Source: Halostagnicola larsenii XH-48 (GTDB lineage: Archaea > Halobacteriota > Halobacteria > Halobacteriales > Natrialbaceae). Taken from it: a stretch of 64,000 nucleotides of DNA. The stretch spans positions 124,001-188,000 of the forward strand of contig NZ_CP007056.1 of the NCBI RefSeq assembly GCF_000517625.1, in the 5' to 3' direction. Below, piece after piece: positions 33,741 through 42,427 of the stretch (its first letter is position 1; each line of letters begins with the position of its first letter). The position numbers were made by a program, and so were the translations under genes. The notes beneath the pieces were generated by a model. The model was not told the origin of the DNA and did no database searches. It saw nothing but the letters and a program-made list of their open reading frames with translations.

Positions 33741-34922
33741 TCACCCCTGAATCTCCTCTTCGGAGGAAACTGGCGTCGGTTCGGCCGCCGCTTGCTTGAC
33801 GATTCCGTGGGCGATCGAATCACCGGTCGGTCCGTCGAAGACGTGGACCTTCTCGCGGTCGAAGACGATCTCGACCGTTTCGTTCTCGCTGATTGCGGTG
33901 TCAGGGTCGATGCTCACGAGCAACTCTGTCGCGTCCTCGCCCATCACCGAATCGGAGTCCGCCTGACTATCCGCAGGATTCAGGTACGCATACGTCTGGT
34001 CCCCGACTGGCTCGAGCACGTCGACGACCGCCGGGAACGCAGCGCTCGGCGTTTCTGGCTCGTCGTCGCTCGAGACGAGATAGACGTCTTCGGGTCGAAC
34101 GCCGACGCTCACGTCGTTGTGCCCGGAATCGATATCGAGCGAATGGCTGATCTGGAAGTGGGTCAGATCGAGCGTATCGTTGGTGACGCTGCCGTCGTAG
34201 ATGTTCATCGAGGGGCTGCCGATGAAACTCGCGACGAACCGGTTTGCCGGCCGGTCGTAACACTCGAGCGGCGGCGCACACTGCTGGAGGTTACCCCCAT
34301 TGATGATGGCGATTCGGTCCGCCATCGTCATTGCTTCCTCCTGATCGTGGGTCACGTAGACGGTCGTAATGTCGAGTTCCTTCTGCAAACGCTGGATCTC
34401 GGTTCGCATGTGGACGCGCAGTTTGGCGTCGAGGTTCGCAAGCGGCTCGTCCATGAGGAACACTTCCGGCTCCCGAACGATCGCACGGGCGATCCCGACG
34501 CGCTGTTGCTGGCCGCCGGAGAGTTCGCTTGGACTTCGGTCGAGCATTCCCTCGAGCTGGACGATTTTGGCCGCCTGTTTGACGCGGCGTTCGATCTCCT
34601 CGTCCTCGAAGTCCCGAAGCCGGAGTCCGAAGCTGATGTTCTTTCGAACGTTCATGTGGGGAAACAGCGCGATGTTCTGGAAGACCATCGAGATGTTCCT
34701 GTCCTTCGGGGGCTCGTTCGTCACGTCCTTGCCGGCGATTTCGACGGTTCCGTCCGAGGGAAGCGTTAGCCCCGAAATCATCTCGAGGGTCGTCGATTTC
34801 CCACACCCCGACGGGCCGACGAGACAGAGGAATTCGCCGTCCTCGATCTCGAGGTTCATTTCGTCGACTGCGACGACCTCTTCGTACCGTTTCGTCGTGT
34901 TGGTAAGATTGACGTGTCCCAT
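33741..34922 (-). CDS. Sugar ABC transporter ATP-binding protein (MalK/UgpC/MsmX type)
   Basis: 393 residues. ATPase motifs are all present: Walker A GPSGCGKST (36-44), Q-loop VFQNIALFPHM, signature LSGGQQQR (134-141), Walker B VFLMDEPLANLD (154-165) and H-loop VTHDQEEA. The C-terminal 150 residues are the TOBE/MalK regulatory domain (SVGVRPEDVYL). It energises import of oligosaccharides through the two permeases upstream. The start follows the permease stop by four bases. The haloarchaeal pattern of a dedicated ATPase per operon applies. Confidence 0.94.
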   Translation of the reverse strand: MGHVNLTNTTKRYEEVVAVDEMNLEIEDGEFLCLVGPSGCGKSTTLEMISGLTLPSDGTVEIAGKDVTNEPPKDRNISMVFQNIALFPHMNVRKNISFGLRLRDFEDEEIERRVKQAAKIVQLEGMLDRSPSELSGGQQQRVGIARAIVREPEVFLMDEPLANLDAKLRVHMRTEIQRLQKELDITTVYVTHDQEEAMTMADRIAIINGGNLQQCAPPLECYDRPANRFVASFIGSPSMNIYDGSVTNDTLDLTHFQISHSLDIDSGHNDVSVGVRPEDVYLVSSDDEPETPSAAFPAVVDVLEPVGDQTYAYLNPADSQADSDSVMGEDATELLVSIDPDTAISENETVEIVFDREKVHVFDGPTGDSIAHGIVKQAAAEPTPVSSEEEIQG

Positions 34923-34926
34923 GATA

Positions 34927-35847
34927 TCACTCCTTTAGACCGCCCTGCGTTAAGCCTCTAACGATGTGTTTCTGTGCGAATACCACGAGCAGCGCGACGG
35001 GAATAATCCCGACGAGGCTTGCTGCAGCCATGAAGTGGTATTGCTGGCCACTCTGTTGTTCGAACGCGAGAATTCCGTGGACAAGAACCGCCCAATCTTC
35101 GGGGTTGCCACGGCTCATCATGAACGAGAAGAAGAACTCCCGGTAGACGCTGATGAACACGATGATCGCGGCGGTCACGACGCCCGGTGCAGACAGCGGC
35201 AAGATCACGCGGAACAACGCGCCGAGTCGCGTCGTCCCTTCGACTCTGGCCGCGTCCTCGAGGCCGTCCGGAATCTGGCTGAAGAACGTGGTCAGGATGA
35301 AGATGGTGATCGGCAGGGTGAGCATCGTGAACGGGAACGCCATCGCCCACGGCGTGTTGTAGAGGTTCGGCGTCATGAATATCCCGATCGTAAGATTTCC
35401 GGTCAGCATCTCGTATAGCGGGATCAGGTACGCGATTCCGGGGAAGTACGAGACGATGAGCAACAGCAACATCAGCGGTCCTTTGCCCCGGAAGTCGACG
35501 CGGCCGAACGCGTATCCCGCGAGACTTCCGATGACGAGACAGATGACGACCGTGAGCATCGCGATGATGATGCTGTTGAAAATGTAGAGATGGATCGGTT
35601 GCTGTTGGAAGATTTCCGAGAAGACTGCGAAGTTAATCTCTCTCGGCAAGAATCCCATGTCGTATAATGCGTTCCCCGGCGTGATTGCCAGAACGAGGAG
35701 CCAGTAGAACGGGAACAGCGTGATCATCAGGAACGACGTGAGCGCGACGTAGAACAGGATCCGGTAGGAGTCGTACGGATTGTTCACCATCAGATCCACG
35801 ACCCGTCCGACGAAACTCTTCGACTCCTCTTGTGTAACGTTACTCAT
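34927..35847 (-). CDS. Sugar ABC transporter permease (MalG type, CUT1)
   Basis: 306 residues with six predicted membrane helices after a polar N-terminal stretch of about 30 residues. The EAA loop is visible as DGLEDAARVEGTTRLGALFRVILPLSAPG, which docks on the ATPase. FPFYWLLVLAITP in the first helix is typical of MalG/UgpE proteins. It overlaps the preceding MalF-type permease gene by eight bases. Confidence 0.94.
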   Translation of the reverse strand: MSNVTQEESKSFVGRVVDLMVNNPYDSYRILFYVALTSFLMITLFPFYWLLVLAITPGNALYDMGFLPREINFAVFSEIFQQQPIHLYIFNSIIIAMLTVVICLVIGSLAGYAFGRVDFRGKGPLMLLLLIVSYFPGIAYLIPLYEMLTGNLTIGIFMTPNLYNTPWAMAFPFTMLTLPITIFILTTFFSQIPDGLEDAARVEGTTRLGALFRVILPLSAPGVVTAAIIVFISVYREFFFSFMMSRGNPEDWAVLVHGILAFEQQSGQQYHFMAAASLVGIIPVALLVVFAQKHIVRGLTQGGLKE

Positions 35848-36799
35848 ACGAATCGACCTCGTTGCGGAAATTGATCAGATACACCATAATGATGCCGGCG
35901 ATGATGAGCGCAGTCAAGAAGGCGATCGCGGAAGCGGTCGCCCACCGTTGCATCTGGAAGGTATCTACGACAAGACACGTCAGTGTCGGGACGGTACTAC
36001 ATCCCGTGGACGCCTCGACGACACCGTAGACCTTCATCGAACTGATCGTGTAGAAGATCATCCCGATCAGGACGACGGGCTTGATCAACGGGAGCGTGAT
36101 GAGCTTGAACTGCTGGAACTTCGAAGCACCTGCGACTTTCGCTACGTCGTAGAGGCTCTGGTCGACGCTCGCTAGCCCGGCGAGAATAATGAGCGCGATG
36201 AACGGAATCTTTCGCCAGATGTCGATGAGGATCACCATGATGGTCGAGTCTCGTGTACTCACCATCGGATTCGAGGAGAACAGCCCGAGATTATGCAAAA
36301 CGTCGACGAACGGGCTGATACTCGGCTGAAACAGCAGGTAAAACATCATCCCCTGGATAACGATCGGGATCGACCACGGAAGGATGACCATCATCCGAGC
36401 GAACGACCGACCGCGGAACTCCTTGTTGAGGATGAGCGCCATTCCGAGGCCGAGGACCGTTCCGATCGAGACGCTGATCGCGGTGATGAGCAGCGTTAGG
36501 ACTAGCGCGCTCGAGAACGGATCACTCAGGCTAAGGAACGGTGCACTAAGGACGTTATCCATACCGCCGGTGAGTATCTCGACGTACCCATCGATTCCCT
36601 GGAATTCTCCGACCGGATGCTCACCGTACAGGTCGTCGCTCTGGAGCGACAGCCAGAACGTCCGGAGCAACGGGTAAAAGGCCAGCGCCGAGAGGATGAG
36701 GATCATCGGCCCGATGAGCAGATACCCGTACTTATCGTCGTCTAGTCGTTCAATCCTGTAGAGGATTGGCGATACGGTTCGGTATAGCTTCTCTATCAT
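35840..36799 (-). CDS. Sugar ABC transporter permease (MalF type, CUT1)
   Basis: 319 residues, six membrane helices. The cytoplasmic EAA loop reads LYDVAKVAGASKFQQFKLITLPLIKP. The first helix YLLIGPMILILSALAFYPLLRTFWLS and the VLPWSIPIVIQGMMFYLLF segment are typical of UgpA/MalF-type CUT1 permeases. It follows the solute-binding protein gene after 68 bases. The substrate is unknown; the locus points to pectin-derived oligosaccharides such as unsaturated rhamnogalacturonan disaccharide. Confidence 0.94.
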   Translation of the reverse strand: MIEKLYRTVSPILYRIERLDDDKYGYLLIGPMILILSALAFYPLLRTFWLSLQSDDLYGEHPVGEFQGIDGYVEILTGGMDNVLSAPFLSLSDPFSSALVLTLLITAISVSIGTVLGLGMALILNKEFRGRSFARMMVILPWSIPIVIQGMMFYLLFQPSISPFVDVLHNLGLFSSNPMVSTRDSTIMVILIDIWRKIPFIALIILAGLASVDQSLYDVAKVAGASKFQQFKLITLPLIKPVVLIGMIFYTISSMKVYGVVEASTGCSTVPTLTCLVVDTFQMQRWATASAIAFLTALIIAGIIMVYLINFRNEVDSYE

Positions 36800-36867
36800 T
36801 GCACACTAACCATGGCGACTGTGAATAATCTTGTACCTTTCGTTGTTCCGCGAAGGTGCGGGTGGCG

Positions 36868-38355
36868 TTACTCGGCTTCGTCGGCTTCGATGTCTTCGAC
36901 CCGCTCCTGTGCGTTTTGTACGGCTTGTTCCGGCGACTGTTCCTGGTTGACACAGGCGTGGAATTCCTCGGCGATCGCACTCGATTGGGAATCCCAGACC
37001 TGGTTGATCGGGTGGACCCACTGATTCTCGGACTGCAGCTGGAGCGTATCGAGATAGCGACTCATAACTGGAACCTCTGCGGCTTGATCGGACTCGAAGA
37101 GGCCCGGTTTCGGTGGTGTCGATCCGGTGATCTCGAAGATATCGAGATAGAACGAATCCGAAGTCATTGCTTTCAGCAACTCGACAGCTGCCGGCAGTTT
37201 CTCGGAGTTGGGGTTGAGCGAGAGATGCCACCCGCCGAGGGTCGCGTTCGTTCCACCCGTCCCTTCGTACTCTGCTTCTTCTTCTGTCACGCCGTACGGG
37301 AACGGCATCAATCCGATATCTTCGCCGAACGCATCGTCGCTTGCAAAGTTCGCGATAGCGTACGACCAGTTTCGGTGGAACGCTGCTTGACCGGCCTCGA
37401 ACGAATCCTGTGACGGCTGGGTGTCCCAACCGAGTGCTTCAGACGGCAGGATATCGCCCGTTATTCCGTCGAGTGCGTACTCGTCGTCCGAGCCGTGCAT
37501 GAACGTTCGCAACAGACGCAATCCGTCGATTACCGGCTGCTCGTCGATCGTGACCGGACGGTCGCCGACGGGCCCGTGTTGGTTCTCCATGTCGCCGAAG
37601 TAGTTTCCGCCCATCGTGACGATTTTCTCGTATCCGGTCTGGTGCCCGATAGTCCGCTCGTTGAGCGTCGTCGTGTACCCATCGTTGATGTCGTTCGCTT
37701 CGAGCGTGTCGCTGACGATTTCTCCGAATCGTTCCCACGTCATCGGCTCGGTCGCCCAGTTTTCGCCTTCGGGGTCGTAGCCTGCGTTTTCGACGTAATC
37801 TTTGCGGTAGAGGATTGCCGGAATGTCCACGAACTGCGGGATTCCGTACAGCCCGCCTTCGTGGCGCATCGAATCCACCATGACCTGATGATAGTCGTTC
37901 TCGAGTTCGTCGAGCTTCTCTTGGGGTAGCGCTTCGTTCAGGTCGACCAGCCACCCTCGAGGCGCGAACGCTGACGTGTACGAGAAGTTAGTCAGCATGA
38001 TATCTGGTGAGGACTGATCGGACTGTAGAATCTGTGTGTACTGCTTTTCCTGATCGTCTGCGCCCCAGACGCCAGTCGAAATGTTGACGTCGATGTTCTC
38101 GGGCAAGCCGGCGTTACGAAGCGATTCTTTAAGTTGATCCTCAACGTCTCCGAAAAGCGGTGCGGTGGCGTACTCGAGAGTTACTTCTTCGCCGTCGTAC
38201 TCCCCGATGTCGATTTCGTCGTCGCCGCCATCACTGATACATCCGGCGGCGCCAATGATTCCAGCCGAACCAGCGGCGGCGAGCACTTTTCGCCGCGGAA
38301 AGACGCGCGTATTGTCGATACTATCCCTATCCCCACTACTGGCTCTGTCTGCCAT
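36868..38355 (-). CDS. Extracellular sugar-binding lipoprotein of ABC importer (family 1)
   Basis: 495 residues. The N-terminus has a twin-arginine motif (FPRRKVLAAAGSAGIIGAAGC) ending in a lipobox-like AAGC, so it is Tat-exported and lipid-anchored. The mature protein has the family-1 solute-binding fold: VTLEYATAPLF, SSPDIMLTNFSYTSAFAPRGWLVDLNEAL, YGIPQFVDIPAILYRKDYVENAGYDP, GQAAFHRNWSYAIANF and GGWHLSLNPNSEKLPAAVELLKAMTS. It delivers an oligosaccharide to the permeases. A TATA-like box about 25 bases before the ATG predicts a leaderless operon transcript. First gene of a five-gene operon, divergent from the IclR regulator. Confidence 0.93.
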   Translation of the reverse strand: MADRASSGDRDSIDNTRVFPRRKVLAAAGSAGIIGAAGCISDGGDDEIDIGEYDGEEVTLEYATAPLFGDVEDQLKESLRNAGLPENIDVNISTGVWGADDQEKQYTQILQSDQSSPDIMLTNFSYTSAFAPRGWLVDLNEALPQEKLDELENDYHQVMVDSMRHEGGLYGIPQFVDIPAILYRKDYVENAGYDPEGENWATEPMTWERFGEIVSDTLEANDINDGYTTTLNERTIGHQTGYEKIVTMGGNYFGDMENQHGPVGDRPVTIDEQPVIDGLRLLRTFMHGSDDEYALDGITGDILPSEALGWDTQPSQDSFEAGQAAFHRNWSYAIANFASDDAFGEDIGLMPFPYGVTEEEAEYEGTGGTNATLGGWHLSLNPNSEKLPAAVELLKAMTSDSFYLDIFEITGSTPPKPGLFESDQAAEVPVMSRYLDTLQLQSENQWVHPINQVWDSQSSAIAEEFHACVNQEQSPEQAVQNAQERVEDIEADEAE

Positions 38356-38375
38356 ACTCTCACATGAGTGCTCTC

Positions 38376-38384
38376 CTATATAAA
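38376..38384 (-). promoter_or_regulatory. TATA box of the ABC importer operon
   Basis: Minus-strand TTTATATAG is centred about 25 bases before the ATG of the solute-binding protein gene (38355). That spacing puts the transcript start at or next to the start codon, i.e. leaderless. Confidence 0.6.
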
Positions 38385-38408
38385 TGTATTCATGTTAGTG
38401 AGTGTCGG

Positions 38409-38422
38409 ACCGTTTGTACGGT
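38409..38422. promoter_or_regulatory. Inverted repeat upstream of ABC importer promoter
   Basis: ACCGT-TTGT-ACGGT is a perfect 5-4-5 repeat about 25 bp upstream of the importer TATA box. It is a candidate operator or activator site, distinct in sequence from the TCCGG-N5-CCGGA sites on the IclR side. Confidence 0.4.
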
Positions 38423-38465
38423 TACACGCGATATGTCGATGGAGATTCTACAGACCCTCCACATG

Positions 38466-38480
38466 TCCGGTGACACCGGA
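38466..38480. promoter_or_regulatory. Candidate IclR operator TCCGG-TGACA-CCGGA
   Basis: A perfect inverted repeat (the inner TG/CA also pair) located 141 bp before the IclR start. It is followed after four bases by an AT-rich AATATAAT, so it may mark a second, upstream promoter. Confidence 0.55.
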
Positions 38481-38569
38481 TTGGAATATAATTTCTTGAC
38501 CGAATTTATGAATATTATGGTCAGCAGCTATTCCAACACCGTCAGGTTCGGACCACTCTTTGCAAAACT

Positions 38570-38584
38570 TCCGGCCACGCCGGA
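38570..38584. promoter_or_regulatory. Candidate IclR operator TCCGG-CCACG-CCGGA
   Basis: A second copy of the same inverted repeat, ending four bases before the TATA-like TATTATATA of the IclR gene. That position, over or beside the BRE, is where archaeal autoregulators commonly bind. Confidence 0.6.
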
Positions 38585-38588
38585 CAAC

Positions 38589-38597
38589 TATTATATA
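38589..38597 (+). promoter_or_regulatory. TATA box of IclR gene
   Basis: TATTATATA is centred about 28 bp before the ATG at 38622, predicting a leaderless mRNA. This supports the 38622 start over an in-frame extension of 86 codons that crosses the operator sites. Confidence 0.6.
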
Positions 38598-38621
38598 GGA
38601 TGTACCTCTAACATACCACGT

Positions 38622-39386
38622 ATGTCGAGCCAATCGCGTTACCCGGTGCAGGCCGCTGCGACCACGTTCCAGGTTATCGAGACGCTTCACCACCTCGATG
38701 GTGCGGGCGTCTCCGAACTCTCGGAGGAACTCGAGATGCCAAAGAGCACCGTCCACGACCACTTGCAGACGCTGACCGAGGCGGAGTACCTCGTCAACGA
38801 AAACGGCACCTACCACGTCGGCGCTCGCTTCCTCGAGCTCGGCGGTTTCGCTCGAAGTCAGATGAAGCTCTACCAGGTCGCATCGCCGGAAATCAAGAAA
38901 TTAGCGAACGAGACCGGCGAGCACGCGAACCTAATGATCGAAGAACACGGCAAAGGAATCTTCCTCAACAAGGCGAAAGGACCCGACGCGGTCAACCTCG
39001 ATACGCACATCGGCAAGCGCGTCCACCTTCACACGACGGCGCTTGGCAAAGCGATTCTCTCGAGGGAGTCCGAGGAGGTTGTCGACGAAATCATCGACAG
39101 GCATGGACTCCCCGGCGTGACGGAGAAGACGATTACGGATCGCGACGAACTCAAGAGTCAACTGGACGAAATTCGCGATCGCGGCTACGCGATCGACGAC
39201 GAAGAACGGGTCATCGGCATGCGCTGTGTCGCCGCGCCGATCTGTAACGAAAACGATCGTCCGATCGGTGCTATCAGCGTTTCAGGGCCGACTAATCGGT
39301 TCGATGACGACATTTTCAAGGCGGAGATTCCAAAGAGCGTGCTCAGCACCGCAAACGTCATCGAAGTGAATATGACGTACTCCTAA
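38622..39386 (+). CDS. IclR family transcriptional regulator next to ABC importer
   Basis: 254 residues. Residues about 8-65 are the winged helix (TTFQVIETLHHLDGAGVSELSEELEMPKSTVHDHLQTL, wing EYLVNENGTYHVGARFLELG). The rest is the IclR effector domain, with ETGEHANLMIEEHGKGIFL, HLHTTALGKAILS and MRCVAAPICNENDRPIGAISVSGP. It is divergent from the ABC importer operon and flanked by three copies of TCCGG-N5-CCGGA. IclR proteins often sense sugar acids or 2-keto-3-deoxy acids (KdgR type), which would fit; the ligand is inferred. Confidence 0.92.
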   Translation: MSSQSRYPVQAAATTFQVIETLHHLDGAGVSELSEELEMPKSTVHDHLQTLTEAEYLVNENGTYHVGARFLELGGFARSQMKLYQVASPEIKKLANETGEHANLMIEEHGKGIFLNKAKGPDAVNLDTHIGKRVHLHTTALGKAILSRESEEVVDEIIDRHGLPGVTEKTITDRDELKSQLDEIRDRGYAIDDEERVIGMRCVAAPICNENDRPIGAISVSGPTNRFDDDIFKAEIPKSVLSTANVIEVNMTYS

Positions 39387-39390
39387 TCGT

Positions 39391-39405
39391 TCCGGCTACG
39401 CCGGA
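39391..39405. promoter_or_regulatory. Third TCCGG-N5-CCGGA copy, just after the IclR gene
   Basis: TCCGG-CTACG-CCGGA begins four bases after the IclR stop codon. It may bind the regulator as a distal site, or form a 5-bp GC hairpin at the mRNA end. The identical design to the upstream copies favours the first. Confidence 0.45.
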
Positions 39406-39712
39406 CGTAGGTGTAAGATACCCGTTCGTCGGTCTCGAGTTTCGTCCGTGAACGTTCGTGAACTGTTCGACTGCGAAGCGTACTATTAGTCGACGCGCTT
39501 CCGTCCTTCTCTCGCCTGCAACGAAGCGCCGACCCAGCAGTATGTTCTTCGAAACGGCGTTTCGGAAAGTATCGCATCTGAATCGCGCGAGAACTGCTCT
39601 CGTTACAAACGTACGACTTGATATCGATCGTTACTGACGAGTACTGACGTCTCGCGCGAGGATGTCGTCTCAGTCACTACTCCACTATCACACTCGAAAG
39701 GGCGATCCGCGG
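39406..39712. other. Intergenic region after IclR gene
   Basis: About 300 bases between two converging genes. No coding frame or RNA gene is recognised. Confidence 0.45.
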
Positions 39713-41686
39713 TTAGATCTCGGTGACCCGTTCGTGGTTGGTTTCGACGGCCTGTGCGTCCTCTTCGAGCAGCGCGACGATGAGGTAGGGGACGTAGGAT
39801 TCGAAGTACTCGATGACCGAGGCGATCCGGTCGGAGTCGATCGCCTCGAGCGAGTCGAGTAGCATGAACGGCACCGTCTCGTAGACGTCGTGGACGAGGT
39901 AGCCCGCGAGCGCAAAGACGAGTCCGGTGACCTCGCGTTCGCTTTCGCTCAGGTGTTCGATCGAGTCCTCGTAGGCCGTCCCGCTGTCGGTGCTGCGGAC
40001 GATTTTGAGGTCGAACGACGACTTGGTCACCTTCCGCCGTCCCTCGCGTGCCTCGCGGGTCGTTCGCGCGATCCACACCCGGTCGAGGTTGCCGTACTCG
40101 AGGGTGTCGAGCAGGTTCTCCATGTGTTCGTTGAACGCGCTGACCGCGTTCTCCTCGATTTGTTCGATCCGCGTCCGCAGGTCCGTCAGTTCGTCGGTCA
40201 CGTCCTCGCGTCGGGCCTCGAGATCCTCGCGGTTCCCGAGTCGATCCTCGATCGAACTGATCTCGTCGTCGATCTCGTCGCGTTCGCGCTCTTTGCGCTC
40301 GAGTTTGAACTCGAGTTGGTTGACCTCCTTGTGTTGGTCGAGGATGCCGCTGTAGTCGTCGGTCTCGAGGTCGTCGATCTCGGTCTCGAGTTCGTCGATG
40401 TCGTCGGTGAGAGCCTCGCGGTCGTCGGTCAACTCGTCGATGCGATCGTTTCGAGAGGCGATTTCGTCGTCGATCGAGTCGAGACGGCGCTGGGTCTGCT
40501 GGTACTCGCTTCGACTCTCGTTGATGGTCGAGACGGTCTCTCGGCGCTCTTCGAGGTCGCTATTGATTTCGGTCCGTTCCTGAATGCGATCCTCGCGCGC
40601 ATCACGAAGCTGTTCGATCGTCGTCTCGATCTGATCGCGGGCCACCGAGGAGCCACAGGTCCAGCAGGTGACCGTCTCCGAATCGTCGAGCAACTGGTCG
40701 GTGATCGCCCCGTCGTCGCCTGCGTCGTCAGCCGGCTCGCTGGCGTCCGCGAGCACCGAATCGGGCTCCTCGAGCAGTTGTTCGTTGAACTGGATGGTGC
40801 TCTGGAGCTGGGAGATTTCCTTCGAGAGCTCCGCCTTTTCTTCCTGCAGGGTTTCGATTTCGGCTTCCAGTCGGCCGATATCGGCGTCGTCGCCCGCCGA
40901 GAGCGATTCGAGTTTCTGTTGAACGTCCTCGCGTTCGTCTTCGAGGGCGTCGATACTTTCGCGTTCGGTCTCGATGCGGTTGCGGGTGCGCTCGAGTTCC
41001 GAGCGGGTGTCTCGGAGTTCGCCGAGTTTGGTTTCGAGTTCCGACTGCTCTTCGCGGCGCTCTTCGACGTCAACGTTGGCTTCGTCGAGCTCCGCTTGGG
41101 CCTCTTCGAGTTCCTCCTGCAGGTCGTCGATTTCGTCAGTGACGCGTTTGCGCTTGGCCTCGAGGTCGGGGAGGCGCTGTTCGAGGCCGTCTAACTCCTC
41201 GAGTTGCTCGTCGATCGAGCGCTTTCGTTGTTCGCACTGTTCGATTTCTGTCTGGATGGCGGCCGTATCGACCGGGCGCATGATGAGTTCGCGCAGGTCG
41301 TCGCCGCGTGCGACGGCGCGTCGCGCTTCGTTGGATTCGAGTAAGAACGCGAACAGGTCGGCGATATCTGGGTCCTCGAGATACGGCTCGCCGTCGGTGA
41401 TGATAGCCCCGTTCTGGCGCGTGAGCTTGCGTCGGTAGCGTTCGTCGCCGAACTCGAGTTCAGCGCTTCCTTCGTCGGCGTCGGCTTTGAGACTTACCTG
41501 ATCGCTTCCAAGTGCGGCCATGACCGCCTGGAGAAGCGACGTTCGGTTGGTGGCGTTTCGCCCCGAAAGGACGGTAACACCCTCCTGGAAGGTGACCTCC
41601 GCGTTGTCGATTCCGCCGATATTGTCGACAGTCAGGGTTGCGGCTGTCGGAACCGTCTCTTTTTTCTCCGCTAATTCACTTTCCAT
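39713..41686 (-). CDS. Archaea-specific SMC-related coiled-coil protein with altered ATPase motifs
   Basis: 657 residues built like Rad50/SMC: an N-terminal ATPase half, coiled coils (about 145-310 and 350-510), a central zinc hook CWTC (Cys341/Cys344), and a C-terminal half with the ABC signature HLSESEREVTG and FMLLDSLEAID. The Walker A reads SGRNATNRTS (41-50), lacking the usual Lys, and the Walker B Asp is followed by Ser rather than the catalytic Glu. I recall this form from the haloarchaeal ASRP family. It probably acts on DNA or cell structure rather than as a normal SMC ATPase. It lies just downstream of the RdfA-like gene, 102 bp apart. Confidence 0.85.
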   Translation of the reverse strand: MESELAEKKETVPTAATLTVDNIGGIDNAEVTFQEGVTVLSGRNATNRTSLLQAVMAALGSDQVSLKADADEGSAELEFGDERYRRKLTRQNGAIITDGEPYLEDPDIADLFAFLLESNEARRAVARGDDLRELIMRPVDTAAIQTEIEQCEQRKRSIDEQLEELDGLEQRLPDLEAKRKRVTDEIDDLQEELEEAQAELDEANVDVEERREEQSELETKLGELRDTRSELERTRNRIETERESIDALEDEREDVQQKLESLSAGDDADIGRLEAEIETLQEEKAELSKEISQLQSTIQFNEQLLEEPDSVLADASEPADDAGDDGAITDQLLDDSETVTCWTCGSSVARDQIETTIEQLRDAREDRIQERTEINSDLEERRETVSTINESRSEYQQTQRRLDSIDDEIASRNDRIDELTDDREALTDDIDELETEIDDLETDDYSGILDQHKEVNQLEFKLERKERERDEIDDEISSIEDRLGNREDLEARREDVTDELTDLRTRIEQIEENAVSAFNEHMENLLDTLEYGNLDRVWIARTTREAREGRRKVTKSSFDLKIVRSTDSGTAYEDSIEHLSESEREVTGLVFALAGYLVHDVYETVPFMLLDSLEAIDSDRIASVIEYFESYVPYLIVALLEEDAQAVETNHERVTEI

Positions 41687-41788
41687 GCCCCATCATTCGA
41701 CCTCCTTACACATAGGTATTACCACTTCAGTTGCTCGTGTCGGAACCCCTGACGCTCGAGACCGACGTAACGGGCCATGCTCGGGCGC

Positions 41789-42427
41789 TTACGTGTCTGT
41801 CCCGCCACAGCTACACGATCGATTCTCGAGAAGGTCTCTGATGGTGTACTCTTCGAAACAGTCCTCGCAAGTCACTGTGATTCCAACAGAGACGTTGTAA
41901 TCGCCGATATCGAGGATCTCGTTTCGCTCGAGATGAGCGACTGTATCCGATGTCACCGCAGCCGTCCGATTCTGTAGCGAGCCGAGTTTTTCGCGGCTTC
42001 GTTCCAGGCGCTCTTCGTCACTCGGCGTCTCGAGCGATGCCTCGAGACACTTCGTGAGGTGATTGTATACGGTCTGATGGGAGATGAAGTCCGATTCGAC
42101 CTGCTCGATTGGCACGCCGTCGCGCTCGAGTTCGTTCCGTGTCTGTACTTGCGTCCCGCTCGTCACATCGTCGTCCGTGAGCAGGCGATACGTGTTCTCG
42201 ACCTCACCTTCCTTCGCTGAGACACCCGCTTCCTCGAAGGCCGTCTCGAGGACGAGTTCGTTCACGTAGGTCGCCAATTTCCGCGTACTGTACTGTTCGT
42301 CGGCGTTTCCTGTCCAGAGCGCGACGAGTTCATCGTCGAGCCCCGAAAGTTCATACTCGCCGCCGATTCGACCGAGTTTGCACCCACAGGACGGGGTTGA
42401 TTCCGCCGCTGAATTTTGTTCAGTCAC
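41789..42427 (-). CDS. rdfA: RdfA-like zinc protein (rod-determining factor family)
   Basis: 212 residues. The N-terminus has CGC (Cys14, Cys16) and the C-terminus a zinc-ribbon-like CEDC...CSC set (Cys187, 190, 205, 207). The middle part (GLDDELVALWTGNADEQYSTRKLATYVNELVLETAF... QTVYNHLTKCLEA) is all-helical. I recognise it as similar to haloarchaeal RdfA, linked to rod-cell formation in Haloferax, which is commonly encoded beside the SMC-related protein found here. The assignment rests on memory of the family and gene context, so the symbol is tentative. Confidence 0.65.
   Translation of the reverse strand: MTEQNSAAESTPSCGCKLGRIGGEYELSGLDDELVALWTGNADEQYSTRKLATYVNELVLETAFEEAGVSAKEGEVENTYRLLTDDDVTSGTQVQTRNELERDGVPIEQVESDFISHQTVYNHLTKCLEASLETPSDEERLERSREKLGSLQNRTAAVTSDTVAHLERNEILDIGDYNVSVGITVTCEDCFEEYTIRDLLENRSCSCGGTDT

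Noticed and set aside
39890-41194. 434-codon frame on the plus strand
   Set aside because: Antisense to the SMC-like gene; the Leu/Phe/Val/Asp repetition is the mirror of the coiled coil.
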